Below, in pieces: positions 4,672-12,483 of a DNA stretch of 20,110 nucleotides. The DNA comes from an uncultured Rikenella sp. Lineage in GTDB: Bacteria; Bacteroidota; Bacteroidia; Bacteroidales; Rikenellaceae. The stretch's first letter is position 1, and each line of letters begins with the position of its first letter. Below the pieces are notes generated by a model. The model was not told the DNA's origin. It searched no databases and saw only the letters and a program-made list of their open reading frames with translations. The translations under genes and the position numbers were made by a program. The stretch spans positions 1-20,110 of the forward strand of contig CAJTNK010000030.1 in assembly GCA_910577885.1 (NCBI GenBank). The letters are read 5' to 3'.

Positions 4672-7600
4672 ATGACCAAAGAGCAGATGATGAAACGCTG
4701 GCAGAGTACGTTCAAAAAAATGCCGCCTGAAATCAACGACTATCTCGAGGGAAAAATCGACCAATATCCGGAACAGGTCAACCTGCCTTTGCGCGAGTTC
4801 TACGATAGCGACTGGATAAAAGAGGAGTTTTATGGGGAGGACAGTGAGACCGTCGAGCTGGCACGACGGATGCTGATAGTCGCGACGAAAATCAACAAAG
4901 ATAGTTTTGCCATAGCGTGTGAAACAATCACTGAGATACATTTTTGGCTGCAAATCGGACACAAGTTTGAAGACATCTTAGAAAAAGGCGTGCGGCCTTA
5001 CCTCTTACATGCGCAGCTTTACCGCCAATATGGCACTATGAAGGATCAGGAGACCCCAAGAGCGTTCGGGCCTAAGGATAGTTATTATGTAGCACAATTG
5101 CTATTTAAATATCGTCCGGCCGAGTCGGAGGCTTTTGCCGACCGGCTGCTGACCGAAAAACACTGGGACAATTCGGTGGAATTCGAGCTGGCGCTCTTTA
5201 TGACCCTCGTGCTACTGAAAGAGGATACCGCGAAATACAGCCGTTACCTGCCCTACTTGACCTTATGCGACAACGATTTGTCGGGCAGCGATCTGGAACG
5301 ACTGATCCGACTGAAGAGTAGCGCATATATCCTGACGGCAATCTGGAAAAACGGGTGGACGGAGGTGCCGCAGCCTGCTGAGCTCACGCCCTTAGTGACC
5401 CATATCATCCGGGAAATACAGCAAATGGCATATCCCAAGGGAGGGCAAGTGCCCTCGCAAGAGCAGTTGGCCGACCCGACAGCCTCCGAAAAGCTATGGA
5501 AAGATTGGGTCAAATCGTTCTTCGCCACTCGCTCCTACGACTGCTCCGGTTTGCTTGACAGCTTGGGGCTGTTGTACACCTATTCGCCGCTAGCCAAGCT
5601 GTTTGTCGATCGTCTATTGTTCTATTCCAGAGATAAAAGTTATCACCTTTTTTATGATAACATTTGGTCACCTAGAGAAAAATGGCTGGGCGAAAAGATG
5701 GAACAGACATTCGAGGTATTCCTCGAGGGGAACAACTGGTACACAGTTCAGACGATCTTCACCCGGAATCGTTATGAATACTCAACGGATAGCTGTTTGC
5801 AGGCCCATGTTCAGGCGCATCCCGAAGAGGCATGGGCCTGTTTGAGCGACGAGGCCTGGAATGGGAAGCATAAGCGGGCGTGGCTGCAGTTCCTGTATAC
5901 GACGTGCGGGTGGCGGGCTCTCGAGCCGCTGGTCGACCTGCTGGCAACCACCAAAATGAAAGGGCTCTTGCAAGAGATCGAGGCGATGTTCGAGGGGCGG
6001 GAGAGCGAGGTGCGTCCGCTCCTCGAGAAGCGGCTCGACGAGATGAACCGCGAAGGGGCGGAGGTTGCCCGACGCCTCCTCAAACAGTGGGACAACGCCC
6101 GGGAGGCCGCAACCGAGACCCAAACCGGCCCCGACTCCGGCCCAGCCATGTCACCGGCCGAGGCGGTGGCTTACTGCCAGGAGCACTTCGACAAGAAGAA
6201 CAAGAAATACATCTCCTGGATTCCGGCAGAGATGCTCCAGGGCCTCCGTTTTGCCGACCTCAGCGGACCGGCGCCGGAGGTGGTGCCGCAGTACATCCTC
6301 TCGGAGTACATGAGCCTCGGCAAACCCTACCGCATCGGCGCCTGCGACCGGATTGCCGCCATGCTCCACCCGCATGACCTCGAACAGGCCCTCGAAAGCA
6401 TCTTCCGCTACTGGGTGGACCAAACCTCGGCCGAAGCCAAACGGAAGATGTTCCTGCTGCCCTACTGCATCTACATGCCGGACTCCGCCCTGATGCGCCT
6501 GTCGAACCTCATGAACGACTGGGCGCAGAACAGCCGCGGAGCCATGGCCTCGTTCGCCGTCAACGCGATCGCCATCAACGGCGGCAACATGGCTTTGATG
6601 ATGATCGACACGATGGCCGCCAAATCCCGCTACTACAAGATCAAGACGGCGGCCAAAGCCGCTTTCGATGTGGCTGCCGAAGCGTTGGGCGTGTCGACCG
6701 ACGCGCTCTCGGACCGGATTGTCCCCTCGCTCGAATTTTCGACCACCGGCGAACGGACCTTCGACTACGGCCCGCGGCAATTCACCGTCACCCTGCAGCC
6801 CGACTTCAGCCTCTCGATCTTCGACCCGGAGAAGAAGAAAACGCTCAAATCGCTTCCCGCTCCGGGGGTCAAGGACGATGCCGTGAAAGCGGCGGCGGCC
6901 AAAAAGGCCTTCTCCGAACTCAAAAAACAGATCAAAGCCACGGTACAGACCCAGACCGGTCGGCTCGAACAAGTGTTGCGAAACGGCCGCAAATGGTCGG
7001 TGGCGGCGTGGCGCGAGCTGTTCGTTGAGAATGTGGTGATGCACGCATTTGCGACGGGTTTGATTTGGGGCGTTTACGACCCTCGGACGGGAGAGCTGCA
7101 GACGACTTTCCGCTACATGGCGGACGGCACCTTCAACACCGTCGACGAGACGGAATACACCCTGCCGGACGAAGCCTCGATCACGCTGGTCCATCCGACG
7201 GAGCTGGATCCGGAGACGCTCGGCCGGTGGATCGAGCAGCTGAGCGACTACGAAGTCGTACAACCGCTGGCGCAGCTGAACGCTCCGATCGGAGAGCTCG
7301 CCCCGGACGAGATCGAGGACAAGAGAACCATCACCCGCTATAGCGGAACCGTGGTCACCGGCAGCCAAATCATGAGCTTCATCCGGAAACACAACCTCCA
7401 GCGGGGACCGGTGACCGACGGCGGGGCCGTCGAGTACTACACCTGGATCGAAAAGACCCTCGGCATCGCGCTGCAGCTCTATGCCAAGGGGTTGGCCGCT
7501 TTCGCCCCCGCGTACGACGAGGAGATCACGCTGGGCGAAGTGATCGCCTGCCGGTTGAACGAGAAGCAGGAGGTGATCGACTGGCCGAGCAAAGATGAGT

Positions 7601-7698
7601 TGGTTGAGATCGAGACGCTCCCGAAGCGATTCCTGAGCAGTGTGATCGGCGTATTGGACGGTTTGAGAGACCTGAACAAGGAGCGGAGCGATGACTAA
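4672..7698 (+). CDS. DUF4132 protein (MolR/YehI-like), first gene of the operon
   Basis: A large cytosolic protein of 1008 residues with no signal peptide or membrane segment. The DUF4132 part is C-terminal: GRKWSVAAWRELFV begins near residue 771, followed by GLIWGVYD, LVHPTELDP near 840 and LSDYEVVQPLAQL near 857, the hallmark order of this family. DUF4132 proteins include E. coli YehI and MolR; no reaction is established. The first 500 residues are mostly helical and I do not recognise a domain in them. The N-terminal third is much less GC-rich (22 G+C in 60 at both 4921-4980 and 5641-5700) than the rest (42 in 60 at 6241-6300), suggesting a separately acquired or fast-evolving N-terminal module. 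The operon context (MoxR, DUF5682, VWA, SWIM) matches the E. coli yeh set. AAGGAG near its 3' end is the ribosome site for the next gene. Confidence 0.85.
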   Translation: MTKEQMMKRWQSTFKKMPPEINDYLEGKIDQYPEQVNLPLREFYDSDWIKEEFYGEDSETVELARRMLIVATKINKDSFAIACETITEIHFWLQIGHKFEDILEKGVRPYLLHAQLYRQYGTMKDQETPRAFGPKDSYYVAQLLFKYRPAESEAFADRLLTEKHWDNSVEFELALFMTLVLLKEDTAKYSRYLPYLTLCDNDLSGSDLERLIRLKSSAYILTAIWKNGWTEVPQPAELTPLVTHIIREIQQMAYPKGGQVPSQEQLADPTASEKLWKDWVKSFFATRSYDCSGLLDSLGLLYTYSPLAKLFVDRLLFYSRDKSYHLFYDNIWSPREKWLGEKMEQTFEVFLEGNNWYTVQTIFTRNRYEYSTDSCLQAHVQAHPEEAWACLSDEAWNGKHKRAWLQFLYTTCGWRALEPLVDLLATTKMKGLLQEIEAMFEGRESEVRPLLEKRLDEMNREGAEVARRLLKQWDNAREAATETQTGPDSGPAMSPAEAVAYCQEHFDKKNKKYISWIPAEMLQGLRFADLSGPAPEVVPQYILSEYMSLGKPYRIGACDRIAAMLHPHDLEQALESIFRYWVDQTSAEAKRKMFLLPYCIYMPDSALMRLSNLMNDWAQNSRGAMASFAVNAIAINGGNMALMMIDTMAAKSRYYKIKTAAKAAFDVAAEALGVSTDALSDRIVPSLEFSTTGERTFDYGPRQFTVTLQPDFSLSIFDPEKKKTLKSLPAPGVKDDAVKAAAAKKAFSELKKQIKATVQTQTGRLEQVLRNGRKWSVAAWRELFVENVVMHAFATGLIWGVYDPRTGELQTTFRYMADGTFNTVDETEYTLPDEASITLVHPTELDPETLGRWIEQLSDYEVVQPLAQLNAPIGELAPDEIEDKRTITRYSGTVVTGSQIMSFIRKHNLQRGPVTDGGAVEYYTWIEKTLGIALQLYAKGLAAFAPAYDEEITLGEVIACRLNEKQEVIDWPSKDELVEIETLPKRFLSSVIGVLDGLRDLNKERSDD
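7678..7683 (+). promoter_or_regulatory. Strong ribosome binding site for an ATG at 7691
   Basis: AAGGAG lies 7 nt before ATG 7691, which overlaps the end of the DUF4132 gene (ATGACTAA). This is ideal spacing for coupled initiation, yet the frame opened at 7691 is not the MoxR frame. It bears on whether the MoxR gene has a frame disruption between 7691 and 7758. Confidence 0.6.
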
Positions 7699-7757
7699 GC
7701 AGCAACAGCAGCAGAAAAAGACAAAGCAACCGCAGATACAGAAGCCGTTAGTGGGAG

Positions 7758-8849
7758 ATGCGGTATGCCGACGAGTTGGCCGCCCTGCGGGCTTCGGACT
7801 GCGGTCCGAAGCCCGCCAATTGGCAGCTCTCGCCGCGAGCCGTGAGGGCTTTTATCCTGGGACAGGAAGAGCCGATCCGACATGCGGGGCGGGAGGTGCG
7901 TATCAGCGCGAAGTTCCTGGGCGACGATGCGTTGGTGGAACGAGCGATCGTGACGCTGGCCGGCAACCGCGGTCTGATGCTCGTGGGCGAGCCGGGGACG
8001 GCCAAAACCATGCTCAGCGAGCTCCTGGCGGCAGCGATCAGCGGCGTCAGCACCAATACGGTGCAGGGGACGGCCGGAACCAGCGAGGACAATATCAAAT
8101 ATTCGTGGAACTACGCCATGTTGCTGGCCAAAGGGCCGGTGCGGGAGGCGCTGGTGCCGTCGCCGGTCCATGTCGGGATGCAGCGCGGGATCCTGACCCG
8201 GTTCGAGGAGATTACGCGCTGTCCGTTGGAGATCCAGGACTCGTTGATCAGCATCCTCAGCGACCGGGTGATGCACATTCCCGAACTGGGCGAGGACGAG
8301 GCGGAGGGCGGCGTATTGTTCGCCGCCCCCGGGTTCAACGTGATCGCCACGGCCAACACCCGCGACCGGGGGATCAACGAGATGAGCAGCGCGCTGAAGC
8401 GGCGGTTCAATTTCGAGACCGTCGATCCGATCCGGAGCGTGGCGCTGGAGCGGCGTATCATCCGAGATCAGTGTCAGGAGATGTTCGCGACCAGCGGACT
8501 GAAACTCGACGTGCAGGAGGATGTGGTCGAGCTGCTGGCGTCGACGTTCAACGAACTGCGCCACGGCGTCTCGTCCGAACAGGTCAAGATCCAGCGCCTC
8601 TCGGGCGTGATGAGCACTGCCGAAGCCGTGTCGGTCTACTACCAGTCGGCTTTGGAGGGCTATTACTACGGCGACGGCACGGTGAGCACGGGGGCGGTGG
8701 TACGCAACCTGCTGGGAGCCGTGGTGAAGGAGAACCGGGAGGACCTGCCGCTGCTCAAGGAGTACTTCAACAGAGCCGTGCGGTTGAAAGCCGAAAAGCA
8801 CGGAGGAAAATGGAAGGAATATTACGAGAACCGGACCTGGCTGAAGTAG
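7758..8849 (+). CDS. MoxR-family AAA+ ATPase (YehL-like)
   Basis: An AAA+ ATPase of the MoxR group, 363 residues as drawn. Walker A is GEPGTAKT (77-84), the Walker B-like segment LTRFEEI (146-152) supplies acidic E150/E151, sensor 1 is the Asn of ATANTRDRG (N200), and arginine-finger candidates are R215/R216 in LKRRFNFE. MoxR proteins work as hexamers that remodel partner proteins and are typically paired with VWA proteins, here two genes downstream. The start is uncertain. ATG 7758 is the first start in this frame after an in-frame stop at 7749, but it lacks a spaced ribosome site. The well-placed AAGGAG points to ATG 7691, whose frame begins MTKQQQQQKKTKQPQIQKPL and would join the MoxR frame if one base of the GGG at 7753-7755 were absent. 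The 3' end overlaps the next gene by 40 nt. Confidence 0.9.
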   Translation: MRYADELAALRASDCGPKPANWQLSPRAVRAFILGQEEPIRHAGREVRISAKFLGDDALVERAIVTLAGNRGLMLVGEPGTAKTMLSELLAAAISGVSTNTVQGTAGTSEDNIKYSWNYAMLLAKGPVREALVPSPVHVGMQRGILTRFEEITRCPLEIQDSLISILSDRVMHIPELGEDEAEGGVLFAAPGFNVIATANTRDRGINEMSSALKRRFNFETVDPIRSVALERRIIRDQCQEMFATSGLKLDVQEDVVELLASTFNELRHGVSSEQVKIQRLSGVMSTAEAVSVYYQSALEGYYYGDGTVSTGAVVRNLLGAVVKENREDLPLLKEYFNRAVRLKAEKHGGKWKEYYENRTWLK

Positions 8850-11245
8850 CCGAGCGGCTGTTCGAGCACAGCTTCGACTTCACGGGGCGGGTGGTCTACT
8901 ATCCGGTGCGCCACCACTCGCCGGCTTGCGCGTGGCACCTGACCCGGGTGATCGATCGGTATGCTCCGGAGCTGGTGTTGATCGAGGGGCCGTCGGAGGC
9001 CGGTACCCTGCTGCCGACGATCGCCGATCGGGAGGCCTGTCCGCCGTTCTGCATCTACACCAGCTTCGACGACCGGAAGGGACAAGTGTCGGACCTCAAG
9101 GAACGATACCGGGCTTACTATCCGTTCCTGGCTTATTCGCCGGAGCTGGTGGCGATCCGCACGGCGGCCGAGCGGTCGATCCCCGTGCAGTTCATCGACC
9201 TGCCTTACGCCCACCGGCTCATCAACCGGCCGGAACACGAGGAGAGCGATTTCCAGTTCCTGTACAACGAAAACGCGGAGTACGAGACGAACGATTACAC
9301 CGCCCGGCTGACGGCACGGAGCGGGTGCCGCGATTTCGCCGAATTCTGGGAAGGGCGTTTCGAACTGGGAGCCGTTGAGGCGGAGAGCCGGTCGTTCGTA
9401 AAACAGGTCTTCTCGCTCGGCTACTTCATGCGGCTGGCCACGCCCGCGGAGACCCCTGCGGCCGAAGAGAATCGGCTGCGGGAACAGTATATGGCGGCCG
9501 AAATTCGGAAATGCCTCGCTTCGGACCGGCAGCGGATCCTGGTTGTCACCGGCGCATTTCACGTGGCGGGACTCATGGAGGAGCTCGCCGACGGAGCGAA
9601 GCGCCCGAAAGCGGAGCTTCCGTCGTGGACTACGCCGGCCAGCGGGACAACGGCCGCTTACCTGATGCCCTACACCTTTCGCGAGGCCGACAGCCGGAAC
9701 GGCTATACGGCCGGGATGGCTTTCCCGGCTTTCTACCAGTCGGTGTGGGAGAAGATGCCGCTCGAGGCGAAGGAGACGAAACGCCCCCGGCAGGATCCGT
9801 ATGCGCGGACCGTGCTGGAATACATCGTCCGGACGGCCCGTTTTGCCCGGGAGAGGCACACCGTTTCGATTCCCGACGAGATCCAGGCTTTCCACATGGC
9901 CCGTTCGCTGGCCGCTCTGCGGGGAAAGTCGACGGCCGGCGTATACGAGTTGTTGGACGGCGTGCGGAGCGCTTTCGTCAAAGGGGATCGACACTCGACA
10001 CCGACGCCGGAGATCGACTTTCTGTTGCGCCAGCTGTCCGGTCTGGAGGTCGGCCGGGTGCCGTTCGACCGAGCCGTACCGCCGCTGGTGCAGGACTTCC
10101 GGGCCCAATGCTCGGCCCTCCGCATCCGGATCGAAACCGTCAAGAGGCAAGCCATCGTCCTGGAGATCATCAAAAAACCGGCCCACCGGCAAAAGAGCCG
10201 TTTTCTGCACCGCATGCTGTTTTTGAAGAGCGGTTTTGCGTCGTTGGAGCGGGGTCCGGACTATGTGAACCGTTCGGACCGGAATTTGGCGCGCGAGAGC
10301 TGGCTCTGTCGCTACAGCCCGGAGGTCACGACCCGGTTGATCGACCTGTCGGTCTACGGGGCCACGATCGAGGAGGCGTGTACGACGCTGGTCGCCCGCG
10401 AATTCGACGACCGGCGCATGACCGCAGACGCCTTGGGCCGACTGCTGCTCTCGGTAGAGGTGATGGGGCTCGGCGCGTTCTATCGGCACCACGAAGACCC
10501 GATCCGCGAGACGATCTACCGCGAGAACGACTTTCTGAACCTCGGTCTCTTCCTGCAAAACCTGCACCGGCTGACCCACATGCAGCTGCTGATGGACGGC
10601 GGCGTGGAGCCGCTGTTGCCGGAGCTCGGGCGAGTGGCTTGGAAGAGGGCCATGCAACGGATCCCGGTGGTCAAGCAGGTGGCGGAGGATCAGGAAGAGC
10701 GCGTGTGCAACGTCCTGCACAGCCTGTACGGCTTTCTCTTGGCCGGTGCCTCGTGGAGCGACGCCGAGAGTTTCGAGCAGGGAGCAGAGGAGGTGATTCG
10801 GGACACGTTCTGCAACAGCCGCGTCTATGGGCTCTGCCTGGCGATCCGGCACGAACAGGGGGCGATGGACCGCGCCGTTTTCGGCGACCGGGTCGCGGCC
10901 TACCTGATGAGTTGTCTGCCCCGACAGGCCGCTTCGTTCATCTGCGGTCTGTTTCAGGTGGCTCACGACATCCTGCTCCTCGACGATCGCATGCTGGAGA
11001 CAATCGAACGCGTGATCGGACAGACGGACACCGAGGCCTTTCTGACCATCCTGCCCGACCTGCGCTACGCCTTCACCCACTTTTCGCCCACGGACCTGGC
11101 CCGGCTGGCCGAAGTGATCGCCCGTCGGCACGGGATCGGACCGGAGCGGCTGTCGGGCAGCGCGACGGTCACGGCCGAAGAGGTGGTGGCCGCGATGCGG
11201 CTGGACCACCGGGCGGCCGAGGCACTCAACGACTGGAACCTATGA
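8810..11245 (+). CDS. DUF5682 protein (YehM-like), TIKI/EreA-like motifs
   Basis: A soluble protein of 811 residues, third gene of the operon. The start at ATG 8810 has GGAGG just upstream and gives the family-typical N-terminus leading to YYPVRHHSPAC (30-40). Other family marks are VLIEGP (56-61), YYPFLAYSPE (103-112), VQFIDLP (126-132) and VVTGAFH (245-251). The paired EGP and GxxH motifs resemble the metal-site motifs of the TIKI/ChaN/EreA/TraB superfamily, so a metal-dependent hydrolase or binding fold is possible in the first 270 residues (inference). The remaining 540 residues are largely helical and unrecognised. DUF5682 genes are known neighbours of MoxR and VWA genes, as in E. coli yehM; no activity is established. 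It overlaps the MoxR gene by 40 nt and the VWA gene by 4 nt (ATGA), implying translational coupling. Confidence 0.85.
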   Translation: MEGILREPDLAEVAERLFEHSFDFTGRVVYYPVRHHSPACAWHLTRVIDRYAPELVLIEGPSEAGTLLPTIADREACPPFCIYTSFDDRKGQVSDLKERYRAYYPFLAYSPELVAIRTAAERSIPVQFIDLPYAHRLINRPEHEESDFQFLYNENAEYETNDYTARLTARSGCRDFAEFWEGRFELGAVEAESRSFVKQVFSLGYFMRLATPAETPAAEENRLREQYMAAEIRKCLASDRQRILVVTGAFHVAGLMEELADGAKRPKAELPSWTTPASGTTAAYLMPYTFREADSRNGYTAGMAFPAFYQSVWEKMPLEAKETKRPRQDPYARTVLEYIVRTARFARERHTVSIPDEIQAFHMARSLAALRGKSTAGVYELLDGVRSAFVKGDRHSTPTPEIDFLLRQLSGLEVGRVPFDRAVPPLVQDFRAQCSALRIRIETVKRQAIVLEIIKKPAHRQKSRFLHRMLFLKSGFASLERGPDYVNRSDRNLARESWLCRYSPEVTTRLIDLSVYGATIEEACTTLVAREFDDRRMTADALGRLLLSVEVMGLGAFYRHHEDPIRETIYRENDFLNLGLFLQNLHRLTHMQLLMDGGVEPLLPELGRVAWKRAMQRIPVVKQVAEDQEERVCNVLHSLYGFLLAGASWSDAESFEQGAEEVIRDTFCNSRVYGLCLAIRHEQGAMDRAVFGDRVAAYLMSCLPRQAASFICGLFQVAHDILLLDDRMLETIERVIGQTDTEAFLTILPDLRYAFTHFSPTDLARLAEVIARRHGIGPERLSGSATVTAEEVVAAMRLDHRAAEALNDWNL

Positions 11246-12483
11246 CGAAAGACGAAGAAGTACTGGTGAATCGTTGGCGGTTGATCCTGGGTCGGTTTGC
11301 GGAGTTCCACCTGCCGCTGGCGGAGGAGCTCCGCGAGACGGACGAGGCCCTGGCGTTCCTCTACGACCGGGAGTACACCGCCCCGCAGCGAGGCTTACGA
11401 TCGGACGCCACGGAGGAGGAAGAAGAGGAGGAAAGCTCGGATGCCGAGAATTCGGCAGCGGGCTCAACGGAGGGAGGAGCTGAGAAGGGGGGAACAGACG
11501 CCACACCGCCGACCGACTCCAACCGGACCGGAGGCACAGGAGCGTCGCAGCTGACCGTCCCGATCTGGGTGGCCCGCATCAAACGGCTCTTTCCGCAACA
11601 GACCGTCGAGGTCCTGCAACGACAGGCCCTGGAAAAGTACAACCTCACCAAGCTGCTCACCGACGAATCGGTATTGCGCCAGTTGGAACCGGACTTCAAC
11701 CTCATGAAGAACATCCTGACCTTTCGGGACCTGATACCGAAGCAGGTGCACGCTCTGGCCTACCGGATCGTCGAGCAGGTGGTCCGCGAGCTTCAGAAAC
11801 GCCTCGAATCACACGTTCGACAAGTGTTCTCGGGCCGCAAACTGCCCCGAACGAACGCCCCGTACCGTATTTTCCGCAACTTCGACTTCGAGCGGACCAT
11901 CCGCAAGAACCTGAAAAACTACCAGCCGGAATACGGCACAATCGTTCCGGAGCGGCTGTACTTCAACCGGAACGTCCGCCCCTACAACCCGTGGCACATC
12001 GTCCTGCTGGTCGACCAAAGCGGCAGCATGCTCGACTCGGTGATCTACACCGCCGTGATGGCCTCGATTTTCGTACGGATGCCGGCCCTGTCGGTACGCC
12101 TGGCCGTTTTCGACACCTCGGTGGTCGACCTCACCGACCACCTGGACGACCCCGTTGCCCTCCTCATGAAAGTGCAGCTCGGCGGAGGTACCGACATCGG
12201 CCAAGCGCTGGAGTACGGAAAAGGGCTGATCGTCACCCCGCCGCGGACCATCGTCGTCCTCGTGAGCGACCTGTACGAAGGAGTGAATTATCAGCGCATG
12301 TACTCCGCCTGTCGGGACATTATCGAGGCCGGGAGCCGTCTGTTCGTCCTCGCCGCGCTGGACTACTCCGCTACGCCCACTTACGACGTAAATGCGGCCC
12401 ACCACATCGCCCGACTGGGGGCGGACGTGGCGGCCTTAACCCCTGAAAAACTGGCCGAATGGATCGGAAATATCATATCGTAG
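11242..12483 (+). CDS. VWA-domain protein with intact MIDAS (YehP-like)
   Basis: 413 residues. The N-terminal helical part (1-55) is followed by an acidic, low-complexity linker (about 57-100, with a run of seven Glu), a middle helical domain, and a von Willebrand factor A domain from about 250 to the end. The metal-ion-dependent adhesion site is complete: DQSGSM (D258, S260, S262), T317 in GGGTDI and D343 in VSDLYEG. VWA partners of MoxR ATPases act as substrate or cofactor adaptors (ViaA with RavA, CbbO with CbbQ; established). The ATG at 11242 overlaps the DUF5682 stop as ATGA. The frame stays open far upstream through the DUF5682 gene, but that extension is out-of-frame translation. It overlaps the SWIM gene by 25 nt. 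Confidence 0.92.
   Translation: MTKDEEVLVNRWRLILGRFAEFHLPLAEELRETDEALAFLYDREYTAPQRGLRSDATEEEEEEESSDAENSAAGSTEGGAEKGGTDATPPTDSNRTGGTGASQLTVPIWVARIKRLFPQQTVEVLQRQALEKYNLTKLLTDESVLRQLEPDFNLMKNILTFRDLIPKQVHALAYRIVEQVVRELQKRLESHVRQVFSGRKLPRTNAPYRIFRNFDFERTIRKNLKNYQPEYGTIVPERLYFNRNVRPYNPWHIVLLVDQSGSMLDSVIYTAVMASIFVRMPALSVRLAVFDTSVVDLTDHLDDPVALLMKVQLGGGTDIGQALEYGKGLIVTPPRTIVVLVSDLYEGVNYQRMYSACRDIIEAGSRLFVLAALDYSATPTYDVNAAHHIARLGADVAALTPEKLAEWIGNIIS

Noticed and set aside
4298..4736. Short antisense and sense frames around the tRNA-Gly terminator
   Set aside because: They cross the tRNA, its terminator and the operon leader, and show no family resemblance or ribosome site.
9511..11241. Upstream extension of the VWA protein
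   Set aside because: The frame is open, but the sequence is out-of-frame DUF5682 coding DNA. The ATGA overlap at 11242 gives a normal start.
7691..11245. One continuous 1184-codon open frame that could be a single fused protein
   Set aside because: Its first 370 codons overlap the MoxR frame and read as Arg/Gly/Gln-rich out-of-frame translation. The credible parts are a short N-terminus at 7691 and the DUF5682 protein from 8810.
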